NCBI RefSeq assembly: GCF_002973595.1
Contig: NZ_PVEO01000011.1
Location: 55,306 to 119,305, forward strand
Length of the DNA: 64,000 nt
Direction of reading: 5' to 3'
Origin: Jejuia pallidilutea
GTDB taxonomy: Bacteria > Bacteroidota > Bacteroidia > Flavobacteriales > Flavobacteriaceae
Shown here: positions 42,861 to 53,192 of the stretch, one piece after another
Position numbering within the stretch: the stretch's first letter is position 1
How the letters are laid out: each line of letters starts with the position of its first letter
Program-made: the position numbers and the translations under genes
Notes under the pieces: model-generated
The model's input: only the letters and a program-made list of their open reading frames with translations
The model's database searches: none
Told to the model about the DNA's origin: nothing

Positions 42861-43059
42861 TTGAGTAATAATTAATAGCTTTTCATAAATTTAACAGTTA
42901 AAGCTAGAGATTGCTATGTTAAATTATTATCTGTAGGCATTTTGTTATTATTCGTTATTTATTTTAATTTTTTAATAAAGGCTGTTCTGTCTCTAATTTG
43001 TATTTTTAAATCTTTAAGCATCTTAAAAATTTATTCTTTATTCCTAAAACTTTTCATTT

Positions 43060-44811
43060 ATGAGAAAATATTTATGCTATTATGTTTTTTTAATACCTAC
43101 AATATTATTTTCTCAACAAGAAAAATTGGACTCTTTACTAAATGTTGTTAAAAACCATAAAAAAATAGATACTACATATGTTAATAAACGCATAAACTAT
43201 TCAGTATGGATGTTTGGTTTAAAACCTAGTGATACAGCACAACTTGATTTTTATTTGGAAACTTTAAAAATTTCAAAAGCATTAGACTTTAAAAAAGGCA
43301 TCGCAAAGTCGTATGAGTTTATAGGCGTTTATTATCAGTATGTTTCCTATAATCCATATAAAGCACTTGATTATTATCAAAAAGCAATACTTGTTGCCGA
43401 TACAGAAGCTTCGCTAAAAGTAGAGTCTATAAAGTTAAATACCTACGTAGGTAGTATTCACTCAGAGATGGAAGAGTTTAAAAAGGCGATTCCTTATTTT
43501 AAAAAGGTTATAAATCAATACCCTAGTATAGCGGCTTACGATCAATTGGGGAGTTTGTACAGTAAATTAGTTAAAAATGATTCTGCACTTTATTATTTGA
43601 AAAAAGCTGTAGAATTAGAAAGAAAAAAAAATCACAATTTATATTTGGCGCACTCATTAAGTACTTTGGCGGTCATACAAAGTAGGATAAAAAAGCCTTT
43701 AGAGGCCACTAAAACTATTGAAGAAAGTATAAATTTATTAGACCTTTATGGTTTAGAGATGGTTAGAACACCAATATATCTTAATGCATCTGAAGCATAT
43801 TTAAATAACAACGATTTGGATAATGCCAAAAAATATGGACTAAAGGCTTTAAGTTCTATCAAAACTACTAAAAACCCAAGTCTTGAAAAAGACGTTTGGA
43901 ATATTTTATATAAACTTTATAAAAAACAAAAAGACTATGAAAAGGCACTCAAGGCACATTCAAAATTTGTTTTTTTGAAAGATAGTCTTGTTAATAATAC
44001 CAGAAAATTAGAAGTGTCAAGAAAACAAATTCAGTTTGAAGCAGATAAAGAAAAGCTGTTAGCTCAAAATGAAGCTAATCACCAAAAAACCCTAAAAACA
44101 ATTGCTATACTAACAGGAATTGTCTTATTAATTTTAGCTTTAATAGGGTTTCTGTTTTTCAAAAGAAAACAAAAATCAGATTTTCTAGCTAAGGTCTCAG
44201 CAACAGAATTAAAAGCGTTACAAGCGCAAATGAACCCTCATTTTATATTCAATTCACTCAACTCTATTAACAGTTATATTCTTAAGAATGATACAGAAGC
44301 TGCCACTAATTACCTAACTAAATTTTCTAAGCTGATTAGAACAACATTAGAAAGTTCGACAGAAAAGGAGGTTTTATTAAAGGACGACATTGCAATTTTA
44401 GAAAATTATTTAGATATAGAAAAAAAACGACTTGAAAATAGTTTTACATACAACATAATTGTCGACGATACTATTGATGTTAATAATACGTTGATACCAC
44501 CATTAATTTTACAACCTTTTATAGAAAACAGTATATGGCATGGTATTGCGCAAATGGAACACTCTGGACATATTATTATCGAATATAAAAAAGAGCAAAA
44601 CATGCTATTTTGCGCTGTAGATGATAACGGTGTGGGGAGGCAGAAAGTGGTAAAACATAACAAACAAAACACATCGTTGGGCATAAATTTAACCAGAAAT
44701 AGGATAGATATCATAAATGCACAAAACAGAACAAAGGGAAGTTTAAAAATAATTGACAAAGAACAAGGTTTAAGAGTAGAAGTTAAATTACCTATAAAAC
44801 ACGCCTATTAA
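43060..44811 (+). CDS. TPR sensor histidine kinase, LytS-type (second)
   Basis: The 583-residue protein has a signal peptide (YLCYYVFLIPTILFSQ), six or seven TPR repeats in the periplasmic part (about 60-320), a coiled coil, one membrane helix (about 346-367), and a cytoplasmic His_kinase domain with ALQAQMNPHFIFNSLNSINSY (H394) and an ATPase part (FIENSIWHG near 488, DDNGVGRQK). It has the same plan as the kinase at 26.2 kb but lacks the N-terminal beta domain. The regulator gene begins 2 bp downstream. Confidence 0.93.
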   Translation: MRKYLCYYVFLIPTILFSQQEKLDSLLNVVKNHKKIDTTYVNKRINYSVWMFGLKPSDTAQLDFYLETLKISKALDFKKGIAKSYEFIGVYYQYVSYNPYKALDYYQKAILVADTEASLKVESIKLNTYVGSIHSEMEEFKKAIPYFKKVINQYPSIAAYDQLGSLYSKLVKNDSALYYLKKAVELERKKNHNLYLAHSLSTLAVIQSRIKKPLEATKTIEESINLLDLYGLEMVRTPIYLNASEAYLNNNDLDNAKKYGLKALSSIKTTKNPSLEKDVWNILYKLYKKQKDYEKALKAHSKFVFLKDSLVNNTRKLEVSRKQIQFEADKEKLLAQNEANHQKTLKTIAILTGIVLLILALIGFLFFKRKQKSDFLAKVSATELKALQAQMNPHFIFNSLNSINSYILKNDTEAATNYLTKFSKLIRTTLESSTEKEVLLKDDIAILENYLDIEKKRLENSFTYNIIVDDTIDVNNTLIPPLILQPFIENSIWHGIAQMEHSGHIIIEYKKEQNMLFCAVDDNGVGRQKVVKHNKQNTSLGINLTRNRIDIINAQNRTKGSLKIIDKEQGLRVEVKLPIKHAY

Positions 44812-44813
44812 CC

Positions 44814-45563
44814 ATGATAAAAACTATAGTAATTGATGACGAGCAGCATTGTACCGATGCTATTTTAAAATTAACCTCAAACTATCCAGACGTTTTCAAT
44901 ATTGTAGGTACTTTTAATACAGTTGAAACGGGTTTGGAAGGTGCTAAAAAATTACAACCAGAATTGGTTTTTTTAGATGTTAAAATACATCATCTCACAG
45001 GTTTTGATTTTTTAAAACAAATAGAAAATATAAACTTTAATGTTGTTTTCACAACAGCTTTCGAAACTTATGCAGTAGAAGCTTTTCGTTTTAGTGCTCT
45101 AGATTATTTGTTAAAACCTATTGATAGGGACGATTTTCATGCAACGGTATTAAAACTCAAGAATGTGGTAGAAACTACCTATTTAAAAAATAAAATTGAT
45201 GTTTTACTTCATAATTTAAAGGTAGAAAATGCTTTAAAAAGAATTAGTATTGCCACACCAGATGGCTATGTTTTTGTTGAGGTTTCAGATATTTTATACT
45301 GTAATGCAGATGTAAACTATACACATATTTATACCAAGCAGGGCGATAAGATAACTACATCAAAAACACTTAAGGTTTTTGAGAAGATGCTTTTAAATAA
45401 TCATTTCTATAGAGTTCATAATTCTTATCTGGTTAATTTGTTTTATGTAAAAAAGTACACCAAAGGAAAAGGCGGATATGTTACTATGAAAGATAATACA
45501 ACTATTGACGTATCTATAAGACGGAAAGATGAATTTATGAGGAAATTTATCAGGTTATCATAA
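44814..45563 (+). CDS. LytTR family response regulator (second)
   Basis: The 249-residue protein has a receiver domain (1-122) with DDEQ, phospho-acceptor D55 (LVFLDVKIHH) and the lysine in YLLKPIDRDD, then a LytTR DNA-binding domain (about 145-249: DILYCNADVNYTHIY and FYRVHNSYLVNLFYVKKY). It is a paralogue of the regulator at 28.3 kb. The candidate target closest by is the GTTAAA pair at 42893-42924 between this operon and the divergent gene pair. Confidence 0.95.
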   Translation: MIKTIVIDDEQHCTDAILKLTSNYPDVFNIVGTFNTVETGLEGAKKLQPELVFLDVKIHHLTGFDFLKQIENINFNVVFTTAFETYAVEAFRFSALDYLLKPIDRDDFHATVLKLKNVVETTYLKNKIDVLLHNLKVENALKRISIATPDGYVFVEVSDILYCNADVNYTHIYTKQGDKITTSKTLKVFEKMLLNNHFYRVHNSYLVNLFYVKKYTKGKGGYVTMKDNTTIDVSIRRKDEFMRKFIRLS

Positions 45564-45565
45564 AG

Positions 45566-45595
45566 AAAAATGCGAACTGAAAAGTTCGCATTTTT
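45566..45595. terminator. Bidirectional terminator between the regulator gene and gltD
   Basis: AAAAATGCGAACT (45566-45578) pairs perfectly with AGTTCGCATTTTT (45583-45595) around a GAAA loop. Confidence 0.9.
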
Positions 45596-45615
45596 ATAAG
45601 ATTACATGTGTTGTA

Positions 45616-47082
45616 TTAGTGCAAAGCAACTAAATCGCCAGCTTCATCCTTAGTTGGTAAATCAGATTTTCCCATTAAGTAAATATCAACTTGTCTTGCA
45701 GCTTCTCTACCTTCGGAAATTGCCCAAACAATTAAGGATTGTCCGCGACGCATATCTCCCGCAGTAAAAATATTAGGAATATTGGTTTGGTACTTTCCGT
45801 ATGCCGCTTTATAATTAGAGCGAGCATCGGTTTTTATTCCAAGCCTATCGGCCAATGTGTTTTCTGGACCTGTAAAACCAAGTGCTAACAATGCCAAATC
45901 ACAAGGCCATGTTTTTTCGGTACCTTCAATTTCAATTAATTGGGGGCGTTCTCCTGGTACCATTTTCCATTCTACGTTTACAGTTTTTAAAGCTGTAAGC
46001 TTGTTGTTCTCGTCGGTAATAAACTCTTTAGTATTAATAAGCCAGTTGCGTTCTACGCCTTCTTCATGCGAAGACGATGTTTTTAACTGTAAAGGCCAAA
46101 AAGGCCATGGTGTGGTTGGTGAACGGTGTCCTGGTGGTTTTGGCATAATTTCAAAATTTACTACCGATTTTGCACCTTGACGGTTAGAGGTTCCCACGCA
46201 ATCTGAACCTGTATCTCCACCACCTATAACAATTACATGCTTATCGGTAGCCAATACTTGGTTTTCTACTTTTTTTCCAAATAATACTTTAGTTTGTTGG
46301 GTTAAGAAATCCATAGCTTGTACTACACCATCGGCATCAATACCAGGTGTTGGTAAACTGCGTCTTTCAGTAGCGCCACCGCATAATACTACAGCATTAA
46401 AAGCCTTTAATTCTTCAACATCGTAATTAACGCCAACATTCACATTAGTTTTAAACGTAATGCCTTCTGCTTCTAAAATTCTTAAACGGCGATCTATAAT
46501 TTCTTTCTCCATTTTAAAATTAGGAATACCATAGCGCAGTAGCCCGCCAATTTCATCATCGCGTTCAAAAACAGTTACTGTATGGCCTGCTCTGTTTAAT
46601 TGTTGAGCAGCAGCTAAACCAGCAGGTCCAGATCCAACAATGGCAATGGTTTTACCGGTTCTTGTTTTTGGGGGCTGTGGTTTTATCCAGCCTTCTTTAA
46701 ATGCGCGCTCAACAATCATTTTTTCTATATTTTCTATAGATACAGGATCTTCTATGAGTCCTAAAACACATGATTGTTCACAAGGTGCAGGACACAATCT
46801 GCCTGTAAACTCAGGAAAATTGTTTGTTGAGTGCAAAATCCACGAGGCTTTTTGCCATTCACCTTGGTGTACCATGTGATTAAAATCTGGAATTAAGTTT
46901 CCTAAAGGGCAACCACTATGGCAAAACGGTATACCGCAATCCATACAGCGCGACCCTTGTTTTGTGATTTCCTCGTTAGAGAGTGGTACTGTAAATTCCT
47001 TATAATGTTTTACACGGTCTTTTACAGGCGTGTATGTTTCGTTTTGTCTTTTAAATTCTTTAAAACCTGTTACTTTTCCCAT
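45616..47082 (-). CDS. gltD: Glutamate synthase small subunit
   Basis: GltD passes electrons from NADPH to the large subunit. The 488-residue protein has the N-terminal cluster-binding cysteines (CMDCGIPFCHSGCPLGN, then CPAPCEQSCVLG), the FAD site VGSGPAGLAAAQQLNRAGH (about 151-169) and the NADPH site VIGGGDTGSDCVG. It lies 4 bp after gltB on the minus strand, giving the normal gltBD operon. Length is usual for bacterial GltD. Confidence 0.97.
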   Translation of the reverse strand: MGKVTGFKEFKRQNETYTPVKDRVKHYKEFTVPLSNEEITKQGSRCMDCGIPFCHSGCPLGNLIPDFNHMVHQGEWQKASWILHSTNNFPEFTGRLCPAPCEQSCVLGLIEDPVSIENIEKMIVERAFKEGWIKPQPPKTRTGKTIAIVGSGPAGLAAAQQLNRAGHTVTVFERDDEIGGLLRYGIPNFKMEKEIIDRRLRILEAEGITFKTNVNVGVNYDVEELKAFNAVVLCGGATERRSLPTPGIDADGVVQAMDFLTQQTKVLFGKKVENQVLATDKHVIVIGGGDTGSDCVGTSNRQGAKSVVNFEIMPKPPGHRSPTTPWPFWPLQLKTSSSHEEGVERNWLINTKEFITDENNKLTALKTVNVEWKMVPGERPQLIEIEGTEKTWPCDLALLALGFTGPENTLADRLGIKTDARSNYKAAYGKYQTNIPNIFTAGDMRRGQSLIVWAISEGREAARQVDIYLMGKSDLPTKDEAGDLVALH

Positions 47083-47086
47083 GATT

Positions 47087-50000
47087 CTAAGCTGTTAATT
47101 CTTCTACCATTTGTTCTTCAGTCTCTAAACGCTTTAAGGCACGTTTGTATTCAATAGGCATAACTTTTACAAAGTTACTTAAACTCTTGTCCCAGTTTGA
47201 AAGTAATTCGTTGGCAGTTGCGCTATTTGTGTAAAGTGCATGTTTTTCTACAGATGTTTTTAATTCTGCTGCGTCCTCATTTGTAATATCTTCAAATTCT
47301 ATAGTTTCAGTATTACATAAGCCATTTATAAACTTGTTTTCAGGATCGTAAACATAAGCAATTCCTCCGCTCATTCCAGCTGCAAAGTTTCGTCCTGTTT
47401 TACCAAGTACAATTACGCGGCCACCAGTCATATACTCACAACAATGGTCTCCAACACCTTCAACAACAGCTGTGGCTCCAGAATTACGTACCGCAAAACG
47501 TTCGCCAGCAATACCATTAATGTAAGCTTCACCATTTACGGCACCGAATAAACAAACATTACCAACAATAATGTTTTCATTAGCTTTAAAATCGGCATTT
47601 TTTGGTTTTTTCACTATTAATTTAGCGCCAGATAAACCTTTGCCTAAATAATCGTTTGTGTTGCCTTCTAAAGTAAACGTTAAGCCCGAGGCCCCAAAAG
47701 CGCCAAAACTTTGTCCAGCAGAACCCGTAAAATTTATGTTGAGTGTATCTTCTGGTAAACCTAAGTGCCCATAGATTTTAGAAATTTCGTTACTAACAAT
47801 AGCACCTACAGTTCGGTTTATGTTGCTAATAGGGTACTGCAAGGTCATTTTCTCCTTACGGTACATAGCTCGATGCGAATCTTTTAAAATTGTAAAGTCT
47901 AATACATTATCTATGTTATGGTCTTGCTTTTCTGTATTTCTTACAACTAAACTATTGTAAGCTGCGGGCCTGTGTAGTATACTAGATAAATCTAAGCCTT
48001 TGGCTTTGTAATGTTTAATGGCTTTGTTGGCGTTTATTTTGTGGGTTTGTCCAACCATTTCAGCCATGGTTCTAAACCCTAATTGCGCCATAATTCCTCT
48101 TAATTCTTCAGCTACATAGTAGAAGAAATTAATAACATGTTCTGGTGTGCCTTTAAAGTTTTTACGTAACTCTTTGTCTTGTGTTGCAATACCAACCGGA
48201 CAGGTGTTTAAATGGCATTTACGCATCATAATACATCCAGAGGCTACAAGAGGAGCTGTGGCAAAACCAAATTCCTCAGCACCAAGAAGTGCAGCTATAG
48301 CAACATCGCGCCCCGTTTTTAATTGGCCGTCGCATTCTACTACAATTCTACTCCTTAAATTGTTAAGTACTAAAGTTTGTTGTGCTTCTGATAAACCAAG
48401 TTCCCAAGGTAAACCTGCATGTTTTAATGAGGTAAGAGGAGATGCTCCTGTGCCACCATCGTAACCAGAAATTAATACCACATCGGCTTTAGCTTTAGCT
48501 ACACCAGCAGCAATGGTACCAACACCAACTTCAGATACTAATTTTACATTAATTCTAGCATCGCGATTTGCATTTTTTAAGTCGAAAATTAACTGAGCTA
48601 AATCTTCAATAGAATAAATATCGTGATGTGGAGGTGGTGAAATTAATCCCACAAAAGGTGTTGAGTTTCTTGCTGCGGCAATCCATGGTAAAACTTTTTC
48701 TCCAGGAAGTTGCCCGCCTTCTCCAGGTTTAGCACCTTGAGCCATTTTTATTTGAATTTCTCTGGCGTTTGTTAAATAGTGTGATGTTACACCAAAACGT
48801 CCTGAAGCTACCTGCTTAATTGCAGAGTTTCTGCTATCGCCATTAACGTCTGGGTGAAAACGTTTCCTGTCTTCACCGCCTTCACCAGAATTAGATTTTC
48901 CTCCAATACGGTTCATGGCTATGGCTAGGTTTTCATGTGCTTCACGAGAAATAGATCCGTAAGACATGGCACCAGTTTTAAAACGTTTTACAATCTCTGT
49001 CCAAGGTTCTACTTCTTCAATAGGAATAGGGTCTAAATTATCAAACTCAAATAAACCGCGAATGGTCATTAAGTTTTCAGACTGCTCGTTGATGGCTTTG
49101 GCATATACGTCATAGCTTGCTTGGTCGCTTAACCTAACTGCTTGCTGTAATTTTGCAACCGTAGTAGGGTTAAACATATGGCGTTCGCCATTACGTCTCC
49201 AGCGGTAATCGCCTCCAATATTTAATCCTAATTTTTTATCAATTGGTTTTTGTGGGTAAGCTTGCTTGTAGCGCTCGTTTATTTCTTTTTCTATTTCATA
49301 AAGTCCTATACCTTCAATTCTTGATGCGGTATAAGGGAAATATTTTTCTACAAATTCTGAATTGAAACCAACGATTTCAAAAATTTGGGAACCTCTATAG
49401 GAATGTAAGGTAGAGATGCCAATTTTATTCATAATTTTTAGTATACCCTTACCGATGGCCTTGTTAAAGTTATCTACAGCTTTTTGCTCATCCATATCAG
49501 TAATAAAGCCTTCTTTAACTTGCATTCTGATAATTTCATTTACCATATATGGGTTAATAGCACTTGCACCGTAACCAAACAAGGTGGCAAAATGGTGAGG
49601 TTCTCTTGGTTCTGCAGATTCAATAATAATATCAAAATAAGAACGCTTACGTAAACGGTTTAATTGGTGATTTACATAAGAACATGCTAATAAAGCAGGA
49701 ATTGGCGCAAATTCTTCGTTCACACCTCTATCGGATAAGATTATAATGTTGGTTTTGCGCTCTAGTGCCTTTTCAATTTGAGTGATAATATTGTCTAAAG
49801 CATCTTCTAAACCGTTCATTCCTTGTGCTTTTGGGTAAAGTATATGAATGGTTTCTGCTTTAAAACTTTCAATTTGAATAGTTCTAATTTTTTCTAAATC
49901 GGCATTAGAAATTACAGGGTTTTGAATCCTTAATTTTCTACACTGACGTTCTGTAATGCTGAAAATATTTCTGTCTTTACCGAGATTTAAGCTAATATCA

Positions 50001-51604
50001 GTTACAATTTCTTCGCGAATTCCATCTAAAGGTGGATTTGTTACTTGGGCAAATAACTGTTTAAAATAGTTAGAGATAAGTTGAGGTCTGTCTGATAACA
50101 CCGCTAAAGGTGTGTCTATACCCATAGAGCCCAAGGCTTCTTTACCTTTTTGTGCCATTGGGGTAATTACCTCTTGAATATCTTCAAACGTATAGTTGAA
50201 TAAACGTTGTCTGGTTTTTATATCGATAGTTTCAATTGGGCAGGTTTCGTTGGTGTAAGGAACATCTCTTAAATGTAAACGTGTTTTGTCCAACCATTGT
50301 TTGTAAGGGCGTTGGTTTACAATTTTTGTTTTTATTTCTTCATCGTCAATAATACGTCCTTCGTTCATGTCTACCAAGAACATTTTTCCTGGCTCTAACC
50401 TACCGTGAGATTGTATGTCTTCTGGTGCAATATCTACCACGCCAACTTCGGAAGCCATAATTAATTTTCCGCTTTTTGTAACGGTGTATCTTGAAGGTCT
50501 TAATCCGTTTCTGTCTAATAAAGCACCAATGTAGTCGCCATCTGTAAATGGTACCGATGCAGGACCGTCCCAAGGTTCCATAATACAGGCGTTGTATTCG
50601 TAAAACGACTTTTTATCTTGGCTCATGGTGGCGTGCTTTTCCCATGCTTCAGGAATCATCATCATCATAATTTCTGGAAGAGAGCGGTCGGTATGCGTTA
50701 ATAGCTCTACTACCATATCCATAGATGCAGAATCTGATTTTCCAGGAAGTATAATTGGGAAAAGTTTTTCTATTTGAGGACCAAAAACGTCACTTCTCAT
50801 AATCTCTTCGCGTACACGCATGCGACTAACGTTTCCACGTAGGGTATTGATTTCACCATTCTGACACATAAAGCGGAATGGTTGAGCTAATTCCCAAGTA
50901 GGCATTGTGTTTGTAGAGAAGCGTTGGTGTACTAAGGCTAACCTAGTTACTAAATCTTCTTGTTGTAAATCGGTATAGTAAGGCCCTATATCTTCTGGCA
51001 TGATAATGCCTTTGTATATCAAGGTTGTAGTTGAAAGGCTAGGTACATAAAAATAAGAGCTTTCTGAAATTTTAGATTTTCTTATAGTATGCTCGGTAAT
51101 TTTACGAGCTGCATATAATTTGGCTTTAAAAGTAGCCTCGTCTATCTCTTCGGTTTTGCCTACAAATAATTGCTCTATTTTAGGTTCGGAAGCTAATGCA
51201 ATTTGCCCTAGTTGCGTAGAGTCTACAGGTACCTTACGCCATCCTAAAACGGTAAGCCCTTGCGCTTTTATTTCTTGTTCAAAAATGTTCTTGCAATATT
51301 TGTATTGGTTTTCAACTTTTGGCAAGAACACCATACCAACGGCATATGCTCTTTGTTCTGGAATTTCAAAATCACAAACACGCTTAAAATAATCGTGAGG
51401 AATATCTATTAATAAACCTGCACCATCACCTGTTCTTCCATCAGCGCTTACACCACCTCTATGTTCTAGTTTTACTAGAATTTCTAGAGCGTCGTGTATA
51501 ATCTGGTTTGTTCGTTCTCCTTTAAGATTGCAAATAAAACCCGCACCACAGTTTTCATGTTCAAATTCGGGGGAATATAAACCTTGTTTCTTCAACATAA
51601 TCAA
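47087..51604 (-). CDS. gltB: Glutamate synthase large subunit
   Basis: GltB makes two glutamates from glutamine and 2-oxoglutarate. At 1,505 residues it has the full plan: an N-terminal glutaminase domain with nucleophile C19 exposed after removal of a propeptide (HENCGAGFI), a central domain, the FMN-binding synthase domain (about 850-1,230, with [15 protein letters not shown]), the 3Fe-4S motif [15 protein letters not shown], and a C-terminal beta-helix. The start may be the ATG at 51604 or the one at 51598. It diverges from the porin-amt genes; the 458-bp gap carries the TACCCC palindromes. Confidence 0.97.
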   Translation of the reverse strand: MIMLKKQGLYSPEFEHENCGAGFICNLKGERTNQIIHDALEILVKLEHRGGVSADGRTGDGAGLLIDIPHDYFKRVCDFEIPEQRAYAVGMVFLPKVENQYKYCKNIFEQEIKAQGLTVLGWRKVPVDSTQLGQIALASEPKIEQLFVGKTEEIDEATFKAKLYAARKITEHTIRKSKISESSYFYVPSLSTTTLIYKGIIMPEDIGPYYTDLQQEDLVTRLALVHQRFSTNTMPTWELAQPFRFMCQNGEINTLRGNVSRMRVREEIMRSDVFGPQIEKLFPIILPGKSDSASMDMVVELLTHTDRSLPEIMMMMIPEAWEKHATMSQDKKSFYEYNACIMEPWDGPASVPFTDGDYIGALLDRNGLRPSRYTVTKSGKLIMASEVGVVDIAPEDIQSHGRLEPGKMFLVDMNEGRIIDDEEIKTKIVNQRPYKQWLDKTRLHLRDVPYTNETCPIETIDIKTRQRLFNYTFEDIQEVITPMAQKGKEALGSMGIDTPLAVLSDRPQLISNYFKQLFAQVTNPPLDGIREEIVTDISLNLGKDRNIFSITERQCRKLRIQNPVISNADLEKIRTIQIESFKAETIHILYPKAQGMNGLEDALDNIITQIEKALERKTNIIILSDRGVNEEFAPIPALLACSYVNHQLNRLRKRSYFDIIIESAEPREPHHFATLFGYGASAINPYMVNEIIRMQVKEGFITDMDEQKAVDNFNKAIGKGILKIMNKIGISTLHSYRGSQIFEIVGFNSEFVEKYFPYTASRIEGIGLYEIEKEINERYKQAYPQKPIDKKLGLNIGGDYRWRRNGERHMFNPTTVAKLQQAVRLSDQASYDVYAKAINEQSENLMTIRGLFEFDNLDPIPIEEVEPWTEIVKRFKTGAMSYGSISREAHENLAIAMNRIGGKSNSGEGGEDRKRFHPDVNGDSRNSAIKQVASGRFGVTSHYLTNAREIQIKMAQGAKPGEGGQLPGEKVLPWIAAARNSTPFVGLISPPPHHDIYSIEDLAQLIFDLKNANRDARINVKLVSEVGVGTIAAGVAKAKADVVLISGYDGGTGASPLTSLKHAGLPWELGLSEAQQTLVLNNLRSRIVVECDGQLKTGRDVAIAALLGAEEFGFATAPLVASGCIMMRKCHLNTCPVGIATQDKELRKNFKGTPEHVINFFYYVAEELRGIMAQLGFRTMAEMVGQTHKINANKAIKHYKAKGLDLSSILHRPAAYNSLVVRNTEKQDHNIDNVLDFTILKDSHRAMYRKEKMTLQYPISNINRTVGAIVSNEISKIYGHLGLPEDTLNINFTGSAGQSFGAFGASGLTFTLEGNTNDYLGKGLSGAKLIVKKPKNADFKANENIIVGNVCLFGAVNGEAYINGIAGERFAVRNSGATAVVEGVGDHCCEYMTGGRVIVLGKTGRNFAAGMSGGIAYVYDPENKFINGLCNTETIEFEDITNEDAAELKTSVEKHALYTNSATANELLSNWDKSLSNFVKVMPIEYKRALKRLETEEQMVEELTA

Positions 51605-51911
51605 CGGAATATTAGTTTAAAATTTGAGTTGAAACGCTAAGATACGCCCTAGAATTTGATTTCCAATGAGGGCTATTTCATTATTTCGATTTTTTAATTG
51701 AACTGAACTTTTAAATAGGTTTCTATCAATAATAAGGAGATATATTAATAAATATTCAATATGTAAAATTTAAGGATAAATAAGAATTTGTGAATTATCG
51801 TAAGGTGTAGGTTGTTTTATTAGAATAAAACACATTAAAACGAAACAATAGTTAGCGATTATTCAAAAGATACGGTTGTAGATATTTCATAAAATTTCGT
51901 TAAAAACAGTA

Positions 51912-51987
51912 TACCCCTAAAAAAACAGGGGTAAAATTTAAAAAATGATAAAAATGAATTGAATACCCCTGTTTTTTTATGGGGGTA
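51912..51987. promoter_or_regulatory. Two TACCCC/GGGGTA palindromes in the gltB-porin gap
   Basis: Site 1: TACCCCT (51912-51918) and AGGGGTA (51927-51933). Site 2: TACCCC (51964-51969) and GGGGTA (51982-51987). The inner A and T runs make the two sites inverted copies of each other, with centres 53 bp apart (about five turns). The rest of the 458-bp gap (51605-52061) is AT-rich and has no credible ORF. Site 2 ends about 75 bp before the porin ATG. The position between nitrogen genes suggests a nitrogen-responsive operator; the regulator is unknown. Confidence 0.6.
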
Positions 51988-52061
51988 AATCTTTTTTAAA
52001 TAGTTTAGCCACGTCTTAAGGAAAATAAATTTTAAAAATTAATAACCAAAATTTAAACATT

Positions 52062-53087
52062 ATGAAAAAATTACTTACCCTTACAATGCTATTTATGGCT
52101 ACTGCAATTTTTGCACAGGAAGAGGCGGTAGAGCCAAAGTTTAGTATTAGCGGTAGTATAGATGCATACTACAGAGCTAACTTAACAGCACCAAACGATG
52201 AGAATGCTATTGCTCCAGGGTCTTCATTTGCTAATTTGCCAGGATTTGCTTTAGGTATGGCAAATGTTATTATGTCTTACGAAGGTGAAAAAGTTGGTTT
52301 TGTTGCAGATTTAGTATTTGGCCCTAGAGGGACAGATGCAATTTTTGCTTCTCCAATGTACTCTGCTACTGGAGATATCGTTAACCAATTATATGCTTAC
52401 TGGAATGTTAGCGAGTCTGTAACTCTAACAATGGGTAATTTTAATACTTTTTTAGGGTATGAGGTTATTTCTCCAACGGCAAACTTTAACTACAGTACGT
52501 CTTACTTGTTCTCTTACGGGCCATTTAGTCATACTGGTTTGAAAGCCGATATAGCTTTAAGCGATGACTTTAGCTTAATGCTAGGTGTTTTTAATGACAC
52601 AGATTTAACTGAATTTAACCCAACAGGAGATTATGCATTTGGTGCACAGTTAGGGTATTCAGGTCAGTACTTAAACTTTTTATTAGACCCTTCTTTCACT
52701 GAAATTGATTTTACAGGTGGTTTTGATGTGTCTGATAGTTTCTTTTTAGGAATTAACGCTGCTTATTTAACTGTTGAAGACGACGGTGGTTCTTTTGCAG
52801 GTGCAGCTTTATACCCACAGTTAGCTACTTCTGACAATTTTACTATTGGTTTAAGAGGAGAGTATTTTACAGAAACTGACTTTTTTGGTGCAATTGGAGC
52901 AAGTGATGCAGACGGTGATAGCTCTGTATTCGCGCTTACATTAACAGGTAGTTTAGAGATTGATAACCTTACAATTAAGCCTGAAATAAGATTGGATTCT
53001 GCTAGTGAAGAGGCTTTCATAGATAACGACTTAGCGGGTTCTAAGAGCTTAGGATCTTTCGTGTTAGCAGCTATCTACTCATTCTAA
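52062..53087 (+). CDS. Outer-membrane beta-barrel porin of the nitrogen island
   Basis: The 341-residue protein has a signal peptide (LLTLTMLFMATAIFAQ) and repeated amphipathic strands (KFSISGSIDAYYRANL at the start; SLGSFVLAAIYSF as the last strand, ending in F). This is typical of the putative porin (BBP2-like) family. It sits between gltB and amt, so it may let ammonium or a nitrogen compound through the outer membrane; that is inference from context. A hairpin separates it from amt. Confidence 0.85.
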   Translation: MKKLLTLTMLFMATAIFAQEEAVEPKFSISGSIDAYYRANLTAPNDENAIAPGSSFANLPGFALGMANVIMSYEGEKVGFVADLVFGPRGTDAIFASPMYSATGDIVNQLYAYWNVSESVTLTMGNFNTFLGYEVISPTANFNYSTSYLFSYGPFSHTGLKADIALSDDFSLMLGVFNDTDLTEFNPTGDYAFGAQLGYSGQYLNFLLDPSFTEIDFTGGFDVSDSFFLGINAAYLTVEDDGGSFAGAALYPQLATSDNFTIGLRGEYFTETDFFGAIGASDADGDSSVFALTLTGSLEIDNLTIKPEIRLDSASEEAFIDNDLAGSKSLGSFVLAAIYSF

Positions 53088-53128
53088 CACTAGAAAAGAA
53101 AAACACACTTTAAAAAATAAAGAATAAG

Positions 53129-53161
53129 GCAAGTTCTTTATGAAAAAAGAGAACTTGCTTT
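53129..53161 (+). terminator. Hairpin between porin and first amt gene
   Basis: GCAAGTTCT (53129-53137) pairs perfectly with AGAACTTGC (53150-53158), followed by a short T run. It may end porin transcripts or limit read-through into amt, which shows no clear promoter of its own. Confidence 0.7.
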
Positions 53162-53192
53162 ATCTAATTACTAACCATTAAAAATAAATATT

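Noticed and set aside
45857..46180. Plus-strand ORF opposite gltD, and similar ones opposite gltB (48147-48464, 51120-51392)
   Set aside because: All lie inside well-conserved glutamate synthase frames and show no recognisable features.
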